In this document: one piece after another, positions 1 through 5,710 of the stretch
How positions within the stretch are numbered: position 1 is the stretch's first letter
How the letters are laid out: the number at the start of each line of letters is the position of its first letter
Origin: Streptomyces sp. NRRL B-1347
Lineage (GTDB): Bacteria; Actinomycetota; Actinomycetes; Streptomycetales; Streptomycetaceae
DNA length: 6,649 nt
Reading direction: 5' to 3'
Assembly: GCF_000720325.1 (NCBI RefSeq)
Contig: NZ_JOJM01000137.1
Coordinates: 1 to 6,649 of the forward strand
Made by a program: the position numbers and the translations under genes
The notes under the pieces: model-generated
What the model was told of the DNA's origin: nothing
What the model saw: the letters and a program-made list of their open reading frames with translations, nothing else
Databases searched by the model: none

Positions 1-1509
1 CCCCCGCCCGCCGCCGCCCCCGGCGGAAGGCACCGAACCCGCCGCCCCGAACGCGCCCAGCGGCACCCCCACCGCCCGCACCCCGTGCACGTACTGCCGC
101 TCGTGCAGCACCCCGCCCGTGAGCCCCTTCGCCTCCCCGAGCCGCGGCCCGTAGCTGACGCGCCCGAGGGACTCCACCCACAGCTCGACCCGGGCACCCC
201 CGGGCACGGGGGCGGGCAGGGCGGGGGAGTCCTCCGTGAGCACCCCGGCCCGCACCCCGTCGACGTACACCACGGCCCGGTCCCGCAACCCCGGCACGCT
301 CAGCGGATACGGCCCGCGCGGCGCGGGCAGCGTGAACGCGTAGCGGACGAACCCCCGGTCCACCCCGAGCTCCTCGAACGTCGGCGGCACGGCGTGCTCG
401 GCCTCGGGCCCGCCCAGGTGCGCGGCCACCGCGTCCAGCGGCGCCCAGTCGTCGAGCCGCGCGACCGCGGGCGCCCCGAGCGCCGGGGGAGCGGGCGGCG
501 GCTCGGGCAGCGGCCCGTCCGCGTACCCGGCGAGGACCTCACGGAACAGCCGGAACTTCTCCGTGGCCAGCCCCCGCTCGTCGACGGGCGCGTCGTAGTC
601 GTACGACGTCACGTCCGGCTGCAAGGCCCCGTCGTGCAGCGCCCCGCCGTCCCGGTTCGCCCCCGCCCACCCGGCGAAACTCGTCCCGCCGTGCGCCATG
701 TACACGTTCACCGACGCCCCGCACTCCAGGATCTCCCGCAGCGCGTCGGCCGCCTCCCCGGGCTCACGCACGGTGGGCTCCGCGCCCCAGTGGTCGAACC
801 AGCCGCACCAGAACTCCATGCACATCAACGGCCCCACGGGCCGGTGCCGCCGCAGCACGTCGAAGCCCTCCCGCGCCCGCGAGCCGAAGTTCACCGTCGC
901 CAGGACCCCGGGCACGCTCCCACCCGTCAGCATGTGGTCCTCGGGCCCGTCGGACGTGCACAGCTCCGCCGTGACCCCGAGCCCGCGCAGCAGCTTGGTG
1001 AGCGCGCGCAGATACACCCGGTCCGAGCCGTAACTGCCGTACTCGTTCTCGACCTGCACCAGGACCACGGGCCCGCCCCGGTCGTGCTGACGCGCCACGA
1101 CCTGCGGAAGCAGCCGCGCGAACCAGCGCTCCACATGCGCCAGATACCGCGCGTCCCGCGTGCGCACGCGCGCCCCCAGCTCCCCCGTCAGCCAGGACGG
1201 CAGGCCCCCGTTGTCCCACTCGGCACAGATGTACGGCCCCGGCCGCACGATCGCCCACAGCCCCTCCCGGTGCGCCGCGTCCAGGAACCGCCCCAGCGCC
1301 TCCACGTCGTGGAACTCACCCGGACGCGGCTCGTGCACGTTCCACGGCACGTACGTCTCCACGCAGTTGAGGCCCATCGCCCGCAGCATCCCGAGCCGGT
1401 GCCCCCACTGCGCCTCGTGCACCCGGAAGTAGTGCAGCGCCCCGGAGAGCAGCCGCACCGGCCGCCCGTCCAGCTCGAAGCCGTCCTCGCCCACCCTGAA
1501 GCCGTTCAC
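1..1509 (-). CDS. GH35 beta-galactosidase, C-terminus cut off by the window edge
   Basis: This gene encodes a glycoside hydrolase of family 35, which removes terminal beta-linked galactose with retention of configuration. 503 residues are visible and the frame is still open at base 1; family members near 590 residues are common, so roughly the last 80 to 90 are probably missing. The (beta/alpha)8 barrel shows WNVHEP (residues 56-61), RPGPYICAEWDNGG (89-102), QVENEYGSYG (152-161) and MEFWCGWFDHWG (231-242). By family alignment E156 is the acid/base and E232 the nucleophile. NVYMAHGGTS (268-277) and TSYDYDAP (301-308) are further family signatures, and a beta-rich region follows. I see no signal peptide, so a cytoplasmic enzyme acting on imported galactosides is likely. 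The GTG start is chosen because GGGAGGGG lies 5 nt upstream; the nearby ATG at 1514-1512 is out of frame and hits a stop after two codons. The gene diverges from the AraC-type regulator, its probable controller. Confidence 0.95.
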   Translation of the reverse strand, partial: MNGFRVGEDGFELDGRPVRLLSGALHYFRVHEAQWGHRLGMLRAMGLNCVETYVPWNVHEPRPGEFHDVEALGRFLDAAHREGLWAIVRPGPYICAEWDNGGLPSWLTGELGARVRTRDARYLAHVERWFARLLPQVVARQHDRGGPVVLVQVENEYGSYGSDRVYLRALTKLLRGLGVTAELCTSDGPEDHMLTGGSVPGVLATVNFGSRAREGFDVLRRHRPVGPLMCMEFWCGWFDHWGAEPTVREPGEAADALREILECGASVNVYMAHGGTSFAGWAGANRDGGALHDGALQPDVTSYDYDAPVDERGLATEKFRLFREVLAGYADGPLPEPPPAPPALGAPAVARLDDWAPLDAVAAHLGGPEAEHAVPPTFEELGVDRGFVRYAFTLPAPRGPYPLSVPGLRDRAVVYVDGVRAGVLTEDSPALPAPVPGGARVELWVESLGRVSYGPRLGEAKGLTGGVLHERQYVHGVRAVGVPLGAFGAAGSVPSAGGGGGRG

Positions 1510-1514
1510 GCCAT

Positions 1515-1522
1515 CCCCTCCC
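1515..1522 (-). promoter_or_regulatory. Ribosome-binding site of the GH35 gene
   Basis: On the minus strand this reads GGGAGGGG, 5 nt before the GTG codon at 1509-1507. It decides the GTG start over the out-of-frame ATG that lies between the two. Confidence 0.75.
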
Positions 1523-1653
1523 GGTCCGCTGACAGCCGCCACGATTGCCTCTGGCGGGCGGCCCGGTCCATGGACAAAGATCGAGCCCGATTGGACTGGG
1601 CGCGACGGGAAGCGACCGACGTACGACCGGGCGCGGCCGGACGCGCACGAGCC

Positions 1654-1660
1654 GGGAGGG
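1654..1660 (+). promoter_or_regulatory. Ribosome-binding site of the araC-type gene
   Basis: GGGAGGG lies 9 nt before the ATG at 1670. It favours this ATG over the in-frame methionine at residue 6, which would be 24 nt from the site. Confidence 0.7.
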
Positions 1661-1669
1661 CGGCAGCGG

Positions 1670-2569
1670 ATGTACCACACCTGGATGCGGTATTTCACGC
1701 CCAGCCCCGTCCACCACCGCCTCGGCCTGGTCTGCCTCGGCGTCGGCCTCCAGCACGGCACCCTCCCCGCCGTCGGCCCCCGCACCCTCGACCACCACGT
1801 CGCCCTCGTCGTCAGCGCGGGCAGCGGCTGGTTCGCCACCCCCGACGGCCGCCGCGCACCCGTCACCGCACCCGCCCTGATCTGGCTGGTGCCCGGCGTG
1901 CCGCACCACTACGGCGCCGACCCCGAGACCGGCTGGGACGAGTGCTTCGTCGACTTCACAGGACCCGCCACCACCACGTACACCGAACTCGGCTACATCG
2001 AGCCCGACCGGCCCGTCGTCGCCCTCGCCGACCCCGCCGCCGCCCGCGCCGTCGTCGGCCGCGTCGCCCGCGCCGCCCGCCGCGGCAACCCCCTCCTGGA
2101 AGTCGAGACCGGCGCCGCCGTCCACGAACTCCTCGTCGCGCTGCGCCGCGCCCGCGCCGACCTCGCCCCCGACGGCGACCCCGTCCTGCAGGCCCTGGCC
2201 CGCGACGCCTTCCAGCCGCTGTCCGTCGCCGAGCACGCCGCCCGGCACGGCATGACCCCCGCCGAACTGCGCACCGCCGTGCGCCGCGGCGCCGGCTGCA
2301 GCCCCAAGGACTACCTCCTCGGCATCCGCCTCGGCCGCGCCAAGGAACTCCTCGCCGCCACCGAGCTGCCCGTCGCCGCCGTCGCCCGCCGCGTCGGCTA
2401 CGACGACCCCGCCTACTTCTCCCGCCTCTTCACCCGCCGCGTCGGCACCGCCCCGGTGCGCTTCCGCGCCCAGCAGGGCCGCACCGTGCCCGGCGGCTGG
2501 TCGCAGCAGATCCCCGACCCGGACGATCCGCCCATACTCACCTCGGGCGGACCCGGCGGAGCAACGTAG
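1670..2569 (+). CDS. AraC-family transcriptional regulator with N-terminal cupin-type sensor domain
   Basis: This 299-residue DNA-binding protein probably controls the divergent beta-galactosidase gene in response to a sugar. Residues of about 10-150 look like the AraC N-terminal cupin domain; IWLVPGVPHHYGAD (71-84) is the typical conserved strand with histidines. Residues of about 185-266 form the double helix-turn-helix domain. The first recognition unit is near 185-206, and the second carries RRVGYDDPAYFSRLFTRRVG (240-259) followed by P-x-x-F-R, the AraC-family hallmark. The total length is typical. A short Pro/Gly-rich tail (about 280-299) follows the DNA-binding domain and has no obvious function. 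The stop codon is 11 bp before the chorismate mutase gene, so the two are probably co-transcribed. The ligand cannot be read from sequence; a galactoside is inferred from the neighbour only. Confidence 0.93.
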   Translation: MYHTWMRYFTPSPVHHRLGLVCLGVGLQHGTLPAVGPRTLDHHVALVVSAGSGWFATPDGRRAPVTAPALIWLVPGVPHHYGADPETGWDECFVDFTGPATTTYTELGYIEPDRPVVALADPAAARAVVGRVARAARRGNPLLEVETGAAVHELLVALRRARADLAPDGDPVLQALARDAFQPLSVAEHAARHGMTPAELRTAVRRGAGCSPKDYLLGIRLGRAKELLAATELPVAAVARRVGYDDPAYFSRLFTRRVGTAPVRFRAQQGRTVPGGWSQQIPDPDDPPILTSGGPGGAT

Positions 2570-2580
2570 GCTCCCATGCC

Positions 2581-2904
2581 ATGACCACGAAGCACCACGC
2601 CGACCCCGCCGACCCCGCCGTGCTCGCCGAGCTGGGCCGCCTGCGCGACAGCATCGACAACATCGACGCCGCGGTCGTCCACATGCTCGCCGAACGGTTC
2701 AAGTGCACCCAGCAGGTCGGCCACCTCAAGGCCAACCACCACCTGCCCCCCGCCGACCCGGCCCGCGAGTCCCGCCAGATCGCCCGCCTGCGCGAACTGG
2801 CCGAGAACGCCAAACTGGACCCGGCCTTCGCCGAGAAGTTCCTCAACTTCATCATCGCCGAGGTCATCCGCCACCACGAGACCATCGCCAACGAGAAGGC
2901 CTGA
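2581..2904 (+). CDS. Chorismate mutase, AroQ class (type II), monofunctional
   Basis: Chorismate mutase converts chorismate to prephenate, the first step specific to phenylalanine and tyrosine. The 107-residue protein is the all-helical AroQ type without a fused dehydratase or dehydrogenase. Against the E. coli PheA mutase domain it aligns without gaps at a constant offset of 11: R22 (R11), R39 (R28), K50 (K39), D59 (D48), R62 (R51) and E63 (E52) are all kept. The last active-site position, Q88 in E. coli, is H99 here, in the run VIRHHETI. The N-terminus has about 15 extra polar residues. The ATG at 2581 is the only sensible start; another ATG at 2576 is out of frame with an immediate stop. 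The ribosome-binding site is weak (GTAGG, 2566-2570), which fits translational coupling to the araC-type gene 11 bp upstream. The family is clear; whether activity is fully normal with histidine at 99 is not known. Confidence 0.93.
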   Translation: MTTKHHADPADPAVLAELGRLRDSIDNIDAAVVHMLAERFKCTQQVGHLKANHHLPPADPARESRQIARLRELAENAKLDPAFAEKFLNFIIAEVIRHHETIANEKA

Positions 2905-2996
2905 CCCGCCCCGAGGCGCACGCGGGCACCAACGAGCCCCGCCCCGGCCGGGGCACCCCCTGCCAGGCGCCCCGCCGGATCGGGCACCATGGCCAG
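2905..2996. promoter_or_regulatory. Intergenic region before pepN with a 14-bp perfect palindrome
   Basis: The gap holds a perfect palindrome, GCCCCGGCCGGGGC (2941-2954), which as RNA would fold into a 5-bp stem with a GGCC loop. GGGCACC occurs three times (2924-2930, 2951-2957, 2982-2988); the first and third copies extend to the 9-mer CGGGCACCA, 58 bp apart. The palindrome could be a short terminator for the chorismate mutase transcript or a protein site. No T-run follows it, and I see no good -35/-10 pair, so the role is open. Confidence 0.35.
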
Positions 2997-5498
2997 ATGC
3001 CCGCACTGACGCGCGACGAAGCGCAGACCCGAGCCCAGCTCCTCGACGTCCAGCGGTACGAGATCACCCTCGACCTCACCACCGGCGAGGAGACCTTCGA
3101 CTCCCGCACGGCGATCACCTTCACCGCCGCGGCGGACGGCGACACCTTCGTCGAGTTGAAGCCCGCGCACCTGCGCTCCGTCACGCTCGACGGCACCCCC
3201 CTCGACCCCGGCACCCTCACCGACAACAGGCTCCCCCTGACCGGCCTCACCGCGGGCGAACACCGGCTCACCGTCGACGCCGCCATGCGCTACTCCCGCA
3301 CCGGCGAAGGCATGCACCGCTTCACCGACCCCACCGACGGCGAGACGTACGTCTACACCCAGCTGTTCCTCGACGACATCCAGCGCGTCTTCGCCGCCTT
3401 CGACCAGCCCGACCTGAAGGCCGTCTTCCAGCTCGACGTCACCGCCCCCAAGAGCTGGACCGTCCTCACCAACAGCGTCACCGAGCACACCGGCGACGGC
3501 ACCTGGAAAGCCGCCCCCACACCCCCGCTGCCCACCTACCTGGTGGCCGTCGCCGCGGGCCCCTGGCACTCCGTCCGCACCGAACACCGCGGCCTGCCCT
3601 TCGGCCTCCACTGCCGCCGCTCCCTCGCACCCCACCTCGACGCCGACGCCGACGAACTGCTCGACATCACCCGCGCCTGCTTCGACCGCTACCACGAGAA
3701 GTTCGCGGAGCCCTACCCCTTCGACTCCTACGACCAGGCGTTCGTCCCCGAATTCAACGCCGGCGCCATGGAGAACCCCGGCCTCGTCACCTTCCGCGAC
3801 GAGTTCGTCTACCGCTCCGCCGTCACCGACACCCAGCGCCAGACCCGCGCCATGGTCATCGCCCACGAAATGGCCCACATGTGGTTCGGCGACCTCGTCA
3901 CCCTCAAGTGGTGGGACGACATCTGGCTCAACGAGTCCTTCGCCGAGTACATGGGCTACCAGACCGCCGCCGAAGCCACCCGCTTCACCGACACCTGGAC
4001 CGACTTCGGCGTCGCCCGCAAGTCCTGGGGCTACGACGCCGACCAGCGCCCCTCCACCCACCCCGTCGCCCCCGCCCCCGACGCCGTCCCCGACACCGCC
4101 TCCGCCCTGCTCAACTTCGACGGCATCTCCTACGCCAAGGGCGCCTCCGCACTCCGCCAGCTCGTCGCCTGGCTCGGCGAGAAGGACTTCCTCGCGGGCA
4201 TCAACGCCCACTTCGCCCGCCACAAGTTCGCCAACGCCACCCTCGCCGACTTCATCGACAACCTCGCGTCCGCCACCGACCGCGACGTCCACGCCTGGGC
4301 CGAGGCCTGGCTGCGCACCACCGGCGTCGACACCTTCACCCCCGCCGTCAGCCACAGCGGCCGCTCCTGGACGCTGCGTCTCGACCGCGACGGCAGCCGC
4401 CCCCACCGCGTCGCCATCGGCGTCTACGACCGCGACCTGTCCGACGGCCGCCAACTCGTCCTGCGCGAACGCTACGAGACGGACGTCCCCGACCAGTCCG
4501 CGCCCACCCCGCGCGACGGCGGCCGCCCCGCCCTCGTCGTCCCCAACGACCACGACCTGACCTACGCCAAGATCCGCCTCGACCCGGTCTCCCAGGACAC
4601 CGCCCTGCGCTCCCTGTCCAGCGTGCCCGACCCCCTCACCCGCGCCGTCCTGTGGAACGCGCTGCGCGACATGGTCCGCGACGGCGACCTCGAACCCGCC
4701 GCCTACCTCGACACCGCCCGCGCCCACCTGCCCGCCGAGACCGACCTCGCCCTCGTCTCCGGCGTCCTCACCTTCGCCGGCACCGTCATCGCCGACCGCT
4801 ACACCCCGCGCGCCCAGCGCCCCGCCGCCCTCGCCACCCTCGACGCCCTGTGCCACGACGTCATCCGCCACACCGAGGACGGCTCCGACCCCGGCCGCAG
4901 GCTCATCGCCGTACGCGGCCTCATCGACGTCGCCACCCAGGCCGAGCCCCTGCACACCTGGCTCGCCCAGGGCGCCGTACCCGGCGGCCCCGAACTCGAC
5001 CCCGAACTGCGCTGGCGCGCCCTCGCCCGCCTCGCCGTCCTCGGCGAGGCCGACGAGGACACCATCGCCGCCGAACTGCGCCGCGACCCCAGCGCCACCG
5101 GCCAGGAAGGCGCCGCCCGCTGCCGCGCCGCCCTGCCCGACCCCGAGGCCAAACGCCGCGCCTGGGACGCCATGTTCACCACCGACGACCTGTCCAACTA
5201 CCTGTTCACCGCCACCGCCCAAGGCTTCTGGCAACCCGAACAGGACGAACTCGTACGCCCCTACGTGGCCCGCTACTTCGACGACGCCGTCGCCATCGCC
5301 GTACGGCGCGGCCCCGCCATCGCCGACGCCGTCGGCCGCCACGCCTTCCCCCCGGCCGTCGACGACGACACCCTGCGCCTCGGCGAGACCTGCCTGGCCC
5401 GCACCGACCTCACCCCGGCGCTGCGCCGCCGCCTCGCCGACCAACTCGACGACCTGGCACGGGCACTGCGCGTCCGCCGCAAGGCCGAACAGCACTGA
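2997..5498 (+). CDS. pepN: Aminopeptidase N, M1 family zinc metallopeptidase
   Basis: PepN removes N-terminal amino acids from peptides, mainly in the cytoplasm, and takes part in late protein turnover and peptide use. The 833-residue length is normal for the actinobacterial form. Residues of about 15-200 form the beta-sandwich N-domain. The catalytic domain carries the exopeptidase motif GAMEN (256-260), the zinc site HEMAH (290-294) and the third zinc ligand E313 in WLNESFAEY; E291 is the general base. Y379 in SYAKGAS matches the transition-state-stabilising tyrosine. From about 450 to the end is the helical C-terminal domain. No signal peptide or membrane segment is seen. The ATG at 2997 is chosen because homology with the family begins just after it; it lacks a clear Shine-Dalgarno sequence. 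Codon use is extreme: in residues 342-381, 35 of 40 codons end in C. All catalytic residues are intact. Confidence 0.96.
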   Translation: MPALTRDEAQTRAQLLDVQRYEITLDLTTGEETFDSRTAITFTAAADGDTFVELKPAHLRSVTLDGTPLDPGTLTDNRLPLTGLTAGEHRLTVDAAMRYSRTGEGMHRFTDPTDGETYVYTQLFLDDIQRVFAAFDQPDLKAVFQLDVTAPKSWTVLTNSVTEHTGDGTWKAAPTPPLPTYLVAVAAGPWHSVRTEHRGLPFGLHCRRSLAPHLDADADELLDITRACFDRYHEKFAEPYPFDSYDQAFVPEFNAGAMENPGLVTFRDEFVYRSAVTDTQRQTRAMVIAHEMAHMWFGDLVTLKWWDDIWLNESFAEYMGYQTAAEATRFTDTWTDFGVARKSWGYDADQRPSTHPVAPAPDAVPDTASALLNFDGISYAKGASALRQLVAWLGEKDFLAGINAHFARHKFANATLADFIDNLASATDRDVHAWAEAWLRTTGVDTFTPAVSHSGRSWTLRLDRDGSRPHRVAIGVYDRDLSDGRQLVLRERYETDVPDQSAPTPRDGGRPALVVPNDHDLTYAKIRLDPVSQDTALRSLSSVPDPLTRAVLWNALRDMVRDGDLEPAAYLDTARAHLPAETDLALVSGVLTFAGTVIADRYTPRAQRPAALATLDALCHDVIRHTEDGSDPGRRLIAVRGLIDVATQAEPLHTWLAQGAVPGGPELDPELRWRALARLAVLGEADEDTIAAELRRDPSATGQEGAARCRAALPDPEAKRRAWDAMFTTDDLSNYLFTATAQGFWQPEQDELVRPYVARYFDDAVAIAVRRGPAIADAVGRHAFPPAVDDDTLRLGETCLARTDLTPALRRRLADQLDDLARALRVRRKAEQH

Positions 5499-5507
5499 AC
5501 CAGCCCA

Positions 5508-5571
5508 CCCCGCGACACCCCCGCAGCACCCCGCAGCGCCCCCGCAGGACCTCGCGGGACCCCCGTCCTAG
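5508..5571. repeat. Six degenerate C-rich repeats with helical (10-11 bp) spacing
   Basis: CCCCGC or a one-base variant begins at 5508, 5519, 5529, 5540, 5550 (CCTCGC) and 5561 (CCCCGT). The steps are 11, 10, 11, 10 and 11 bp, so all units lie on one face of the helix. Three units extend to CCCCGCAG. The block begins 9 bases after the pepN stop codon. The first 66 nt after that stop contain 39 C, 15 G and one T. As RNA this is C-rich and G-poor, resembling a Rho-loading (rut) site; as DNA it could be a set of iterated protein sites. Confidence 0.5.
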
Positions 5572-5591
5572 GACCGATTCCCTAGGACGGG
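5562..5591. terminator. 11-bp perfect inverted repeat with CCTAGG in each arm; pepN terminator or operator
   Basis: The arms are CCCGTCCTAGG (5562-5572) and CCTAGGACGGG (5581-5591), separated by 8 bases. As RNA this gives a stable 11-bp stem-loop 63 bases after the pepN stop, a good position for a terminator, though no U-run follows, only a pyrimidine-rich GCTCCTTCCTC. The left arm also overlaps the 10-bp palindrome GTCCTAGGAC (5565-5574). CTAG is rare in streptomycete DNA, so its repeated use suggests a protein may read this element. Both functions are possible together. Confidence 0.5.
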
Positions 5592-5609
5592 CTCCTTCCT
5601 CACGACGAT

Positions 5610-5637
5610 CCGGAGTACCACTCCGGTTGCCTAGGGT
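5610..5637 (+). promoter_or_regulatory. Candidate promoter and operator of the oxidoreductase gene
   Basis: CCGGAGT (5610-5616) and ACTCCGG (5620-5626) form a perfect 7-bp inverted repeat with a 3-base centre. Six bases later is TAGGGT (5632-5637), a plausible streptomycete -10 box, inside a third CCTAGG (5630-5635). The palindrome covers the place where the -35 box would be, which is what a repressor of the TetR type would need. No regulator gene is seen beside it, so the binding protein would lie beyond the right edge or elsewhere. The assignment is inference from spacing and symmetry. Confidence 0.45.
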
Positions 5638-5650
5638 CGAGCACACCGCA

Positions 5651-5685
5651 GGCCGGGCCGACGGACCACACCCGACGGCCCGGCC
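5651..5685 (+). promoter_or_regulatory. Leader hairpin upstream of the oxidoreductase gene
   Basis: GGCCGGGCCG (5651-5660) and CGGCCCGGCC (5676-5685) are perfect 10-bp inverted arms around a 15-base spacer. If the -10 box at 5632 is real, transcription would start near 5643 and this stem would form close to the mRNA 5' end, ending 14 nt before the ribosome-binding site. It could stabilise the message or be an additional protein site. Confidence 0.4.
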
Positions 5686-5699
5686 CCGCCCGCACACCC

Positions 5700-5705
5700 A
5701 AGGAG
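5700..5705 (+). promoter_or_regulatory. Ribosome-binding site of the oxidoreductase gene
   Basis: AAGGAG lies 5 nt before the ATG at 5711 and is the closest match to the Shine-Dalgarno consensus among the plus-strand genes of the window. Confidence 0.8.
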
Positions 5706-5710
5706 CCCCC

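Larger units (their letters stand above)
1510..1669. promoter_or_regulatory. Shared divergent control region between the GH35 gene and the araC-type gene
   Basis: This 160-bp non-coding stretch must hold the promoters of both divergent genes. It contains a perfect 10-bp palindrome GTCCATGGAC (1566-1575). CCGGTCC occurs at 1521-1527 and 1563-1569, exactly 42 bp apart, and TGGAC at 1571-1575 and 1592-1596, 21 bp apart. Both distances are whole numbers of helical turns, the geometry AraC-family proteins prefer for their half-sites. A weaker inverted pair CCGCCA/TGGCGG sits at 1536-1541 and 1552-1557. I could not identify a convincing -35/-10 pair on either strand. The role as control region is inferred from gene orientation; the exact operator bases are guesses. 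Confidence 0.6.

Noticed and set aside
1316..2248. Minus-strand frame of about 310 codons opposite the araC-type gene
   Set aside because: Composition is Gly/Ala/Val-rich with no domain, and it spans the divergent promoter region and the start of the GH35 gene in another frame.
85..2580. Open plus-strand frame running through the GH35 region and the araC-type gene into the chorismate mutase
   Set aside because: The translation is a low-complexity Arg/Pro-rich string typical of out-of-frame high-GC DNA. Only the part from 2581 on is a real protein.
2703..2996. N-terminal extension of pepN overlapping the chorismate mutase
   Set aside because: The added residues are a low-complexity shadow of the mutase gene. 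Family homology begins just after 2997.
2538..5495. Long open minus-strand frame opposite pepN, about 985 codons
   Set aside because: It is a Gly/Val/Glu-rich mirror of C-ending codons, has no recognisable motif, and lies antisense to a gene with intact catalytic residues. Scarcity of stop codons explains it.
3881..5710. In-frame upstream extension of the oxidoreductase, suggesting a large fusion protein
   Set aside because: The extension is Arg/Pro-rich shadow sequence of pepN. The AAGGAG site and Rossmann start at 5711 mark the true beginning.
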